Below are positions 22,245 through 33,381 of a stretch of DNA of 64,000 nt, in pieces. The notes beneath the pieces are model-generated. The model was not told where the DNA came from and did not search any database. It worked only from the letters and a program-made list of their open reading frames with translations. The first letter of the stretch is position 1; every line of letters starts with the position of its first letter. Source of the stretch: Chloranthus sessilifolius (lineage: Eukaryota; Streptophyta; Magnoliopsida; Chloranthales; Chloranthaceae); the NCBI GenBank assembly GCA_021018995.1, contig CM037587.1, positions 86,735,251 to 86,799,250 on the forward strand. Reading direction: 5' to 3'. Both the position numbers and the translations under genes were made by a program.

Positions 22245-24049
22245 ATGGCACAATTCAATTCTCATCCAAGTGGGTGTGGATCTCAAACAAGTGGGTCAGA
22301 ATCTCCATCAAATGGGACTAGATCACGACCAAATGGGTCCGAACAAATCAATACGCAAGCGAATGGGTCTGATGAAAGAGAAATTCAAAATATTGATTAG
22401 TTTGCTTAATTATATTTTTTTAAATAATGGTTATTAATGGATTACTAACAAAATATTATTCATTTAGGTTCCCCTAAAAATCACTACATTTCAATGAATA
22501 TGGGCAACCTGTTGGAGAAGGTTCATCAAAATTCTCAACATTTATAGGCAAACTAGCGAGAGCATATTGTCCACCAACATATAATACTTGGTATAATGTG
22601 CCAATTCCCATTCAAGATCAAATATGGAGAGGCGTCTTAGTGAGTGGAAGTAAATCAATTAGAATTAATTTGATTGTTCAAGTAATATTTTTGAATTAAT
22701 ATTTTTTTTTCTTATCATAAAAGACATATGATGTTTCAGTGATTCACAAAAGCATGGTCTTGTTAAAAGCTAATACCAGTTGGAAACAGTGGAAATATGA
22801 CCTTCGCAAGAACTATAATAAATATTAGATAAATGCAGAATGAAAAGATAATATACCTGACCGTGTAAAGAAAGATGACTAGAAAGCTTTCATTGATATG
22901 TGTTCAATAGAACAAGAGTAGGTACATCGAGAAAAAGTAAAGTCTTCTAGGGAAAAGATGAAAAATTCACACACTACTGATAGGCGAGGAGCAGCTAACA
23001 CGGTAGAGGAGTTGTTAACATTTAATTCTAATATTTAAATTTTTATATAAAAATAGAAATATAGAAATAGAGGAGTTGGTAACATCTAGCCAATATTTAT
23101 ATTTTCATCTAATTAATTGAAATATTAATATTTGTATGTAATTTTTATTATATAGGAAAAGCAAAATCCTGATGGTACAATCACTAGAACACAAATACAT
23201 ATAGCCTCCCACACCAAGAAAGATGGGACTTACCATTTTCCCACTATGAGCAATCAGCTAGTAAGACTATTGATTTTAGTTCATCCTAAATGAAAGGTTT
23301 AGTACTAAAATATTTAATTATTATTTATTCTTTCCTCACAGAATGATATTAGGAGAATCATTTTGAACGATCCCCTTCTAGAGGAAAAGAATTTAGATAA
23401 TGATCCTATTGCTAAAGTAAATTATGCTCTCTTCTCCCCTTTTGTTCATTTTTTTTCCTTTTAAGAAAATTATAGTTCAAAAAATTTTCGTCTCAGGTTT
23501 GTGGCCGTGATGGAAGGGATTGTGTTCGCGGCATGGGTAGGGTGTATCTAAAACCATTATACAAGCATCTGCGCCTTCTAGAGAGAATGCTCAATGGGAG
23601 AAGAGAGCACGTGAAAGCATTGAATCGAAGTATAATATAATTATACAACAATTTGATGAGGAGCGTAAGGCACACAAGATCCTTGAGGAGAAATAGGATG
23701 CATTATCAGGTCAACTTCTTTCTCAAGGGACACATATTTCATATTCAGGTTCTTCTCAGGTATCAATTTGAATTCTTTGTCCCATTTTTTTTTCAAAATC
23801 ATAAATTCTCAATATTAAGTAGTTACATTCTTTTCTAATTTTTTGTAGACACAACGAAATTCATTGGTTCTTCTTGATTCACCGATGAACCAATCATCCA
23901 TGCGTTGCTTATTAAAGAACTTGAAAAAAAAAGTTGTTGCACTGGGATGTGTTAATAGAGAGACCACAATATCAACAGAATCATATAGCATTATCGTAGA
24001 TGACATTTATGATCTCGATGCAGAGTTGTATGCAACTAAGGGACATTAG
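22245..24049 (+). pseudogene. CACTA TNPA-like protein (plant Ptta/En/Spm family, broken)
   Basis: In En/Spm this second product binds subterminal repeats and helps transposition. The ATG at 22245 opens a Ser/Asn-Gly-rich exon (PSNGTRSRPNGSEQ). Later exons give YGQPVGEGSSKFSTFIGKL (about 22500), PPTYNTWYNVP, KVKSSREKMKNSHTTDRRGA (about 22940), NPDGTITRTQIH and TKKDGTYHFP (about 23170-23240). A C-terminal part ends VDDIYDLDAELYATKGH at 24047. Exons are separated by AT-rich introns. In-frame stops are present (for example near 22398 and in the central part). Confidence 0.75.
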
Positions 24050-24409
24050 CAGGCATGACACTTGGCGATACAATCTTCTGGCCAAAGGGCTTCTAGTTTT
24101 TATATGATTAATTAGGTGTAATTTTTATTTGGATATATTTGGTTATGGTCATATTGATAGATTTGGATGATTAGTATTTTTTTTTTTAATTAATGACTAT
24201 ATATGTCAACATTGAAAGTTGTAATTAAGGGTTATGAATATAATGTTCCATCCAATTATTTAAGGATATAAATTTTCTTATAGTGCATTGGTAAATTTGT
24301 GGATTTGAATGATTATCAATTTTATTTTTTCAGATAAAATTTTACAAAATGATGTTATATATACGTTTTTTTTAAAATTTTAAATATTAAAAAAAAATAA
24401 AAAATATGA

Positions 24410-24712
24410 CTGCTCAAGACCATCATTTTTTCTTTACACTCAAAAATAGTGACAGCTATAATATGTCGATTATAATGAAAAGATGTCATTTTACTTTTGG
24501 AAAATGACACTTAAAACAACGGTCACAGACTATTGTTTGTGATCGATAGCTGAAAGCAATCATTGTCAAATGAAATAAACGATAGCTATAATACGTCATT
24601 AACAAATACTACAGCATTTTTTTACGACTGCCCACTCGAAGGTTAATAACTGTCATTATTTTCAAAAGCGAAAGTCATCGGTTGTTGTTTTTCCTATATT
24701 TTCACGTAGTGA
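24410..24712 (+). repeat. CACTA right subterminal region and terminus
   Basis: The region contains repeated short motifs in both orientations (GCTATAATATGTC at about 24453, GCTATAATACGTC at about 24584, and GTCAT/ATGAC boxes), as expected for TNPA-binding subterminal repeats. It ends CCTATATTTTCACGTAGTG at 24712, the reverse complement of a CACTACGTG start. The bases just outside read ATC, a possible 3-bp target copy whose partner is not in view. Confidence 0.7.
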
Positions 24713-25829
24713 TCAAAGTAGGGGAAATTCAATGTCAATTGCATTTTGATTTGATTTTCATGGATATTATGATCTAATTGAGTGAAACATTATAAACCTT
24801 ACCATATCTGAAATTTGAATCCGCTTTTGCATATGATTTCTGACCTCTGATAATTCTAAATTCTGAAATTAGCTATAAATTATGCACACTGCACTATGTT
24901 GAACTATATATTAAAATATGCACGATGATTTGAGGTTCATCAGAATGAACCGGTACGGCAGTTTATCCGTACACTCTGAACCATTTTGACGGTAATTTGA
25001 ATGCAAGAGTATCCCTCATGACGCAGGGGCTTGCGCACTTTCAAAAAGTATTCATTGAACGACGATGGTTAGGTGGGGATTCCCATCAGAAAATATTTGC
25101 CTCCCAATGCTATAATTGCTTAGGAGATTAGTTAAGTTATGGATTTAAGTTAAACATTCAGATAAGAAACTACATGTGAATTTACGAATCGAATAAGAAC
25201 TTGGAAAACTATGATAATTCTGCTATGTTTGATTTCAATTGGGGCCTTGTCTTTAAAACCCTGTTTTAATACAAATGCTTATGAAGGTTTTAAATTCTGT
25301 CATTGAATTCCTGCGTTGATATTATTCTGAATTTTGTCATTGAATTTATGCTCTGATATGATAAGATGCAAATTGATATTGAACTTTTCTTCTACTGAGC
25401 TTAGACTGTTAGCTCACTTCGACTATACGTCATAGGTGTAGACACTGATCAGGATCCAGGGCTTGAGAACGATCCGGATTGCGAGCCGGAGGAAGAAGAT
25501 CTCCAACCCGACAAGGTCAATTCATAGATTTGAAATCTCAGACTTGATACAGTTTAATTGGATTTTTGGGCTTGGTGTCTCCACTAATTTTTGTAGGATG
25601 TTAGATTCAGTATTTTGTACATACATATAGGGTACCACTGTTTAGGTGATGGTCAACGGTGGTCTATTTTGTTCTTTTGTTCATATGTGGGAATAGAAAT
25701 AGTTCTCTTTGTTTATTGCTATATATGATCTTGATATCTACTTTTATTATTGCATCTATGTGGATGTGCCGAGTCAATGGCGAGTCGGCTTTCCCGAGAT
25801 CTTGCGTGCAGGAAAGTTGGGTCGTCACA
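24713..25829 (+). repeat. Truncated gypsy LTR (family E, C-like)
   Basis: It ends GTTGGGTCGTCACA at 25829, the usual LTR end of this group. It holds the reverse-oriented counterparts of LTR C blocks: CAAAGTAGGGGAA (24713 onward), the GGTACGGCAG/CCGTACAC stretch (about 24950), CCTCATGACGCAGGGGCTTGCG (about 25013) and GACTATACGTCATAGGTG (about 25421). The part before 24713 is missing exactly at the CACTA terminus, so the transposon probably inserted into this LTR. Confidence 0.7.
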
Positions 25830-26417
25830 GTTCCTTCAGGCTTCTATGTTCCCCCGGGTTCAGTGTGTCAGACAAGTGTGGATTTGGATGGGTTTAAGGG
25901 TCATGAGGTCCATGATCCATTTGTGATTGCTGAAATTAACATTGGTTTACCTGAAAATATTTCTTATGTTGAAGATAGCTCTGATGGAGGAGAGGATTCA
26001 GATTCTCTTTCAATTAAATCTGATGGTCAAATTCCATCGAGTAGCCGGTTCATCCCAGTTATCTCAAGGATACATAAAAGAAGAAAAAGCTGGAGTTTTT
26101 TGGGTAGCCCTATCAAAACTAGACACAATGCTCATTCCAATCTGAATGGATTGCAAACCACTACTACTTTTAATTTCCAGTTCCTTTATTTGGAATTGTT
26201 GAGGCCTGGTGAACCACCCGACTCAACGTTGACTTAAATAGTTGATTCGAAGTTCTAATAATCTCCTTTGTGTTTCTATTCTTGAGCCAATGTCCTGCAA
26301 TTCTTCCAGTTTTTCTTGTATTATTTGCCGTTTTAAACCTTCTTGTGTCTTTTCAAATTCTTCTAATTCCTTTTTTAGATCTATATGGTTTTTATGGTTT
26401 GGCAATCATAGCAATAT
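25830..26417. other. Spacer with an unrecognised open frame
   Basis: A plus-strand frame continues through this spacer to 26237, giving an acidic Ser-rich segment (SYVEDSSDGGEDSDSLSIKSDG) and then a basic HKRRKSWSFLGS. On the minus strand, 26405-26223 encodes a heptad-like charged helix (KKELEEFEKTQEGLKRQI). I recognise no family for either. They may be remnants of the internal region belonging to LTR E or D. Confidence 0.3.
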
Positions 26418-26745
26418 TGTGACAACCCGACGTTTCTCTTCTTTCTATATTGGAACTATCGCGTCGTCGGATCACCTAATATGATCTTTCATATAAGGGG
26501 TCATTTTTTGTACAAAGTGATGCAAATGCGGAAGCAATGTACTTACTCTGACAATTAATAATATGGCAAAATAAACTGACTTTTACTGATCTAATCAAAC
26601 TAGCAAAAACATATACAAGACTAACCACTCTGATGTATAGCTTCCCACTGATGACGGCCATCCGTCATCTAAATAATGGAAAGAAAACCTATACATCCTA
26701 TACCAAAGTATCTCAAAATACTATCCATAATTCATACAATTTTAT
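26418..26745 (-). repeat. LTR family D, left part (split by element B)
   Basis: It begins TGTGACAACCCGACGTTTCTC, the same start as LTR families A and C, and runs until interrupted at TTTAT (26741-26745), the target duplication of element B. The sequence resumes at 51902. Confidence 0.65.
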
Positions 26746-27470
26746 TGTGCAACCGTGCGATTTGTGACTATCCCGTCGCGGCAATGCGCTCGCTTGCAAA
26801 TAAATATAGAGTCGCCACCCGGAGCTTTTGGTGTCCCAGGATACCTATATCATTTTTATAAGCACCAAAGTGCCACAAATATGACTCTGAATCCGGTCCA
26901 CACCAAAGGATCTTGGGTAGGGGCTTCAGTTATCGATCGGGAAGGTGTTAGGCACCCGATCAACCCACTTAACCTGGTCTCTACTAATGGCCAATACAAA
27001 AATAAAGTAAAAGAAAAGAAAATGGCTTCCTCTTGCCCAAATGGGCCTTAAATCCTATTTGTGCCCCTCCGTTCCTACCAAAAATTCGGCGGCGTAACGG
27101 CACAAATGGGAGGATAGGAAGAGCTAAAGAAGAGATAGGAGAAGAAAGGGGAGAGCTGGAGCCCTCGAGCCCTTGTAGCACCGTAGGAGAGCCTTGCGTT
27201 GGCTTACTTTGATGAGCTTTTAAAGGCTTGAATGGTGGAAAAAGGGGTTCTAACTCCTAAGGCTTGGAGCTAAGAGGTAGAGAAGGAAGGCTAAGGGATT
27301 ACACACACCTAACCTAAAGGCTTTTAGTGAAATGCTCAGGTCTAAGAGAGCTTTTTGAAATCTGGAATTTGTATGGGAAGTGTGTACCAAAGGGAGAAAG
27401 ATCTTCTCACTTTAAGCTCTTTCTCTCTTAGGTCAAAATTCTCAACCCGTAAACCAAGGGGTGGGGGGCT

Positions 27471-27480
27471 CTATTTATAG
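27471..27480 (-). promoter_or_regulatory. LTR TATA box of element B (3' LTR copy)
   Basis: The minus strand reads CTATAAATAG followed by GAGCCCCCC. The same box is at 50980-50989 in the 5' LTR, where it would drive genomic RNA. The palindrome cluster lies about 280 bp upstream in this orientation. Confidence 0.7.
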
Positions 27481-27760
27481 GAAAAGGGTTGGTTAGGAGG
27501 CTACTTAAGAGCTAAATGGGTTTAGTAATTAGGTAATCTCACATCTAAGGATTCCTAGGGTTTTTGGAGCCTTGAGATGTGTGGAAGGATCCTCCAATAG
27601 TGGATGATGGGGTGAGGCCTTAAGCCACTTAAGGGGTTGCAAATAGGTAGTGAATGGGTGCAACAGAATTAGCAAAACACACCCCAAAGGTCAAGGTGGT
27701 CAACAAGTCAAACCCCAATCATAATTTTGGAGGCAAAATCTAGAGGTTACTATTCATATG

Positions 27761-27967
27761 TCTAGCACAACTAATAGTTGCGTCAGGAAAATGTACAGTA
27801 AAACAATTTTAAACAATGCCTAGAAGTTGGTTCGCGAGGGTGGGGTCCACAATCAATACTGGCGCAACTATTAGTTACGCCAGGCTTAAATCCTAGGAGA
27901 AGTGGCCTGGCGCAACTAATAGTTGCACCAGGCAAAATTATCACTGGCGCAACTATTAGTTGGGCCA
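27761..27967. promoter_or_regulatory. Palindrome cluster GCGCAACTAWTAGTTGCGC (element B 3' LTR)
   Basis: Four copies (about 27763, 27861, 27909 and 27942) have TGG/CCA-type flanks that extend the palindrome to about 25 bp. Single-base differences between copies are mainly C/T or G/A. The cluster is in the U3 part, upstream of the TATA box. Confidence 0.7.
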
Positions 27968-28389
27968 AATCCCTAGGGGGCCACTTGATTTTACCCTTAT
28001 GCCCTCTGGGCTCGGTTTGCCGTATCTTTTGATGTATACCTCTGATTGGGGCGATTCTTAGACTGTTGGAAAGCTGACAACCTCAACTTTTCAATGGTAT
28101 AAGATTCGATCATAGTAGAAGGTCGTAGATAATTCTGGTGTACCCCTCCTCAACCATTTGCTTGATAAGGTTAGGTTTAGGTTCAGAATGGGTTCTAAGG
28201 GTCGGGATTGATTGCTAAAGGTTCGGGTCAAGTTCCTAATGGATCTAGGGTGATTCCTAAGGGTTTGAAAAGGTTCCTAAGGTTTTTAGGGGGGGCCTAA
28301 AGGTTCCATACATGCCATCAAAAGCTTAGAATTTCACCCCTCTCGAAAGGTGTTCCGATCGGGCCTTGGGCCAAATTTGGGTGTCTATA

Positions 28390-28404
28390 AATGCCCCTCT
28401 TTGG
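28390..28404 (-). other. Element B polypurine tract
   Basis: The minus strand reads CCAAAGAGGGGCATT directly before the LTR start (TATAGACACC, from an expected TGTAGACACC). This purine-rich tract is typical of Tat-type elements. Confidence 0.75.
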
Positions 28405-30038
28405 TATCCGATCACTAATGATCGAATGCCAAAGAAAAAGAGACATTCGAAGAGGCCCAAGGCGTTACTGACGGGTCCGCTGCATTCAGAACGAACTTCA
28501 AACATCAAACGAGTAACACGGTGAGAAAACGAAACCCCTGGACGCCAGGCTAAACATTCGTTTCTCAAGGTAATCGGTTCCCAAGCGCTTAGCGACATTA
28601 TTGGGTATAACCGAGGTGGAATGAGTTGCGAACTCCCTATAGTCGGGAAAGACATTCGCTTCTCAGGATAATTTTGAAGGTATTTGATGTTTAAAATTCA
28701 TTCTGAATGCAACAGCTTTGTGAGAACGACCCACATTCAAAGGTAGGCGCGAAGTAAACATATGCAAGACTCTACAGTTTGCATTCAATCCTATGAGGCA
28801 TTTAATTGCCCTATCTGACTATTCGTGGGTGCCCCTGCTGAAATCAGGGTTCGAGGTCTTTGGGCGAACCCATCGATCCCAAATTTGATTTAGCATGACT
28901 GCCTGAGCAGAGTAAATAGATGTCACAACTCTTTTTGGGAGTACATGCCATTTTTTGAAAATGTGCCCTGGATCAACATGACCTAGAGCATCCAGCTTCA
29001 ACTACCTTGAACAAATCCAACCAAACATTGGGTGTCTCCCAAAAAGGGGCATCCAATCCTGGCTTCCGCCGACAATGATCATAAACGTTAATTAACTATG
29101 CATAATAAAGCACCTATCAGGGGCGATAAACAATAACAAAGGCAATGGAAGCCCCGACCCGGACCCGCCCGGGTATAATTTACGAGGACAAACAACCATC
29201 ATACGGATACCCAGACGCATAGCGTACACTTTACAGGGATACCGCTGCCCATACAAAGTTTAAGCCTGTAGAAAATAAAAAGGGAGATGATCTCTTCTGA
29301 ATGCACGGTTGCACGTAGTTTGATTCACACGTAATCTCATTTTTAACAGGTTAGTCTCAACCAATGATCGACCTTTTCCAAAGGAGAATCTGAACCTTAA
29401 GACACTTAAGTTCGCATGAATCCAAAACAGAGCGCTCATCGCAAAGATTTAGCAGTGGAGTCGACTCAATCGAGACATTGACTGTTTGACCAGGACTGAC
29501 ACCATTGCTCCTACCTTAAAGCAGGATCCAAAGATCTGAGGCGAACCCTAGACTCGGGACTTTAATATGGCACATCTACATTGCTAATAAAATATTGACT
29601 TTTTACCGCATTGAAAACATGCATGTGTGCGTCTCTGTGGGGAATACAAATATGTTTTTGATTTTTCTATAATTTTGTGCGATGTTTTGAATTTTTCAAT
29701 TATTATTTTATGTGATTTTTTAGAGTTTATTATTTTATTTGATTTTTTTTTTTAATTTTGAAACTATTATTTTATGTGGATTTTTCTTGTGAATACTTCC
29801 TGCTTCTCTATGGGGATTTTTTTTTTATTTTTTTCTTTATATTTTCCTGTGTAGGATCGGGGTGCTCACTGATCTCAGTCCACTTTTATTCTAGCACGGC
29901 TCTCTTGGCAAGTCGAAGGATGATCAAAATGCCATCTTGGGAGTGCGTGCATCTGCCGGAGCAACAGAACAAACAAAAAGAGTGGGGGGACCAGTCTTCT
30001 CACCTGGCCCGTATCAGGCCTAAGACCCGGCCTAAGTG
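28405..30038. other. Element B 3' untranslated-type region
   Basis: No gene is recognised. A duplicated ACATTCG(C/T)TTCTCA(G)GGTAAT block occurs at about 28553 and 28652. Frames here are short and non-conserved. The distal part (29600-29870) is T-rich. It lies between the antisense PMD gene's upstream region and the polypurine tract. Confidence 0.4.
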
Positions 30039-30162
30039 GCTGGCGCAACTAATAGTTATGTCAGGCCACTAGGGGCCTCAAAATAGCCTGGCACAACAAA
30101 TAGTTGCGCCAAGCAGGAGGTGGGCACAATTTTGCCAAGCGCAAATATTTGTTGCGCTAGGC
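30039..30162. promoter_or_regulatory. Internal palindrome cluster upstream of the antisense PMD gene
   Basis: Three copies (30039-30067, 30087-30113, 30134-30162) of the B palindrome are present, the last in the variant GCGCAAATATTTGTTGCGC. About 40 bp downstream (about 30204) is GGGCTTTATTTCG, a weak TATA-like box. Then comes a leader with CCTAGGGTTCC and a splice donor AAAG|GTAACC at 30369/30370. This has the layout of a promoter and 5' leader for the plus-strand gene. Confidence 0.6.
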
Positions 30163-33100
30163 TTGGCTGGGGGGAACTTAAACAACCCGAGTTCGGGCTG
30201 GGGGCTTTATTTCGAATTTTTCTCTCCCCTCCTTTATCTTTGAAACCGAAAACTAACTCCTCCTAGGGTTCCTTTACATTGTCTCTACGCGTGCCGCATC
30301 GTCGTCGCTTTGCTTGTGTGGATCGATTGTCGGCATACGCTAGATCAAAGACCCCTTTTCTCTCTAAAGGTAACCATTAAAACTCATTTTCTTTGATTTT
30401 TCTTACTTTTTATTGTAGATATGATCATGATCTTGTATTCTTTGATGAGTGATGGTTTATTTTTATGGTGTGTATGTTTATTTGATGAACTGTGGATGAT
30501 TCTTTATGAGCAATTCCCTATTTTATTATTTTATGAATTTATTGGTGCTTAATATATATATATTTTTTTTTTTTTATTCGTGTATACGGAATGATTTTTT
30601 TTCGTTACTTTTGTTTGTGTTTTTTTTTCTTGTTTTTATTTTGCATATAAAGCAATGGATTTTGGGTTATTATTTTTGTGAATATTGATTTAGGAAAAAG
30701 AATTTTTTTTTATTAGAAAAAGAAATGATTTTTGCTTTCTATTTTTTGAAAGTTAAGGAAAATGATGATGATTTTTTTTTGCATATATAGTTTTGAAAAC
30801 CGACTAAGGAAAAAGGCTTTTTTTGTTTTGTTTTATTTATTTTTTTTAAACATAAGGACGTTTTCTCTGTTTTTTTTTTTTTAAGAAAGACTTAAAACAA
30901 GACTTCTCTCCTTTTTTTTGTTTTATTTTTATTAGAATAAAGCAAAGGATTTTTTTATGATGATTTTTTGTAAGCAAAGTAAAGGGTTTTTCCTATTTTT
31001 GTTTTTAATAAAGCATGGATTTTTTTTTATTTTTGTAAGCAAAGTAAAGGTTTTTTTTTGTTTTTGTAAGAGAGAAGGGCCCTTTTTTATTATTTATTTA
31101 GAAACATAAATGATTTTATTTGATTCTAACTTACTTTATTTTTCGAATATAGGAAGGGAAAATTTTATTTATTTTTGTCGTTTTCTAAAGGAAAGATTTT
31201 TTTGCATTTTTAACCTAAAAGGGATCTCTCTTTTTTTCGTTTAGGCATGTGTATCTCTTATTTATGAAAATATGTGAAAAGGAAGGGGAGGGGTGAGCAT
31301 ACTTACCTCCTATTTGCAGCATAGAATATCATTGATCTGCTTTGACGTGATTGCTTTTTGTTGCCCCAAAATGTCGGGTGAGGGTGAGCATATTCCCGAT
31401 GAGGGCCACGAGGAGGGGCCCAAGATTATATACGGCCCACGGGGGGAACAGTTCATTTGGGTAGAGCGGAGGGCGGGCCCATGGCTCGAGATGCAAAGCG
31501 AGGCTGCCCGAGTCGGCCTCCTTCACCAACAGCATACCCACATTTCCAATTTCGAGATAGCAGACAAGGTAAAAGAGAGGTTCAATTTATTTCTATTATG
31601 CAGTTTCTGCTTTGCCTTTGTGGTCTGATGCGCATTTTCTTGGGTGCAAGACCTGGCCAACATTGTATTCTGTGGCAGGTGGCTCGACTTCCATGAGTTC
31701 TACCTCTATGTCCCTCCTGTGGTGAAGGTCTTGCTGGCACAGGTGGGCTTCGGAGAATTTCTATCTTGCCCTGCCATGAGGGCCAACGCTGCCTATCTGA
31801 AAGCCCTGATTGAAAGGTTTTGCCCCAAGATAATGACCTTTCACATGTCGTATGCAGAGATGACTTTGACGCCCGTCGATTGGGCCATGATTACCAGCAT
31901 GAGGATAGGGGGGATACGGATATCCGATCTCGCGGTGTCGAGTCGAGAGGACATCATTCGATTGATTGGGGCCTATCCTCCTCGCGAGCAGATACATGGC
32001 ACCGAGGTCAAGATGTCTTTGCTAACCTCACTTTTTACGCCTGATGAGTTAGTGGATCTGGGTCAGCCAGAGAGGGTGCTCTACATCTCGCCCGAGCGGG
32101 CGATCGTCCTAGCCTGCATCACTCTCTTGGTCCTGCTTGGTAAGACCCTTTTCACCAACGGGAGCGGTGGCCGAGTTAGCCTAGCCTTGCTGAGTGTGAT
32201 GGACAACTGGGGTGACGTCCACAGGTATGACTGGGGAGGGGCAGGGTATGCATGGCTAATGTACAATTTATCTCGGGTCACGATCAGGGATTCAAAGTCT
32301 ACTATTGGATTCTGGGCCGCCCTGGAGGTAATTCCTTATTCCTTTGCCTTTGCCATTCTTTTTGGAATGATCCATATACGCTACTGACCTGCTCCTGTGC
32401 AATGCCCTCCCTTTTCAGGTATGGGGCTATCATCACTTTCACCCTGGGCGCCCACTTCTTTTCTCGGAGGTGCTCACCTATCCCCTCCTCAGTAACTGGA
32501 ATCAGGCTCGGTGCTGCGATGTAGGTTTAAAGCACTTGGAGACGGGTCTGAGGTCCCAACTCGACTTGATGGTTCCAGAGCAGGTAAAACGCTCTTTCAA
32601 CTTTGTTTATTCTTAGCTCGGGAATCTCCTTTTACTGACGTGGTAACTGCTTGGATTCTTTTTTTTTACTTGGGCAGATCCTTCCTGACCCGTACCTTGC
32701 ATCCCCCTTCTGGGATCGAGCAACTGTAGGCGCTTCCCGCCTATTTAACAATCGCTGCATTGTTTTCTTCTATGGAGCATGGGCCAAATTCTATTATCTA
32801 GGGGAGCAAGTTGTGCACCAGTTCCAGGGCCATTATGCCATACCCGTGGATCCTCCGACAGATGTTTGGTATCCTGTTGGCAGTATTGAGGAGCTTATCG
32901 TGGCCTTCTTCAACAATGGGCTTCCCATTCATGCTCTCCATGTGCCCAGGGACTATCATCTTTGGTACGAGTGCCTGCCGTACTGGTTTATCTTATCGCG
33001 CTTTGTACCTAGCGCCAATTTTCTTGCGTCCGACGGCCCTCTCGGCCAGGTAATTCTTCTTAGCTTGGATTAGTTCTCTTTATGCTTTAGTTCGGTCCTT

Positions 33101-33381
33101 CATTCCTTCTAAGTGGATCTTTATTTAAAAGTTTGTTTCAAGGGATGATTCAGATGGTGAAGGTGGGACAGGTGCTGCTGATATGTCAGGGGAAGATCCC
33201 TCCGATGCTAGCCCTTCTGGTGTGGGTCCCTCAGGCAAGGGCTCTTCGGGTGCTGGTCCGTCGAGTACCTCTCATGCCAGTATCCCTGGTGGCGATCTGC
33301 CCGTGGTTTATGGGAACTTTCGGCGCCTAGATGATAGCTTCCTTTCAGGCCTATGCGCTGATGTAGATCGACAGGCGCGGC

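Larger units (their letters stand above)
2934..24712 (+). mobile_element. Decayed CACTA (En/Spm) DNA transposon with nested insertions
   Basis: Two diagnostic CACTA proteins lie in the same orientation: a TNPD/Tnp2-like transposase (2934-8724) and a TNPA-like protein of the plant Ptta/En/Spm family (22245-24049). The right end at 24704-24712 reads CACGTAGTG, the reverse complement of a CACTACGTG terminus, and is preceded by subterminal repeats. The element is interrupted by the family-C solo LTR at 4034-6279 and by gypsy element A at 8976-22150. The left terminus was not found, so 2934 marks the transposase start rather than the element end. Numerous stops and frameshifts show it is non-autonomous today. 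Confidence 0.85.
26746..28389 (-). repeat. Element B 3' LTR
   Basis: 1644 bp. The plus strand reads TGTGCAACCGTGCGATTTG...GGGTGTCTATA. The expected terminal CA has become TA here and CG in the other LTR. A clear TATA box, CTATAAATAG, lies on the minus strand at 27471-27480. Confidence 0.93.

Noticed and set aside
30500..31300. Short T-rich frames with Phe runs, possible membrane peptides
   Set aside because: The region fits a T-rich leader intron (30370-31319). The runs are homopolymer artefacts.
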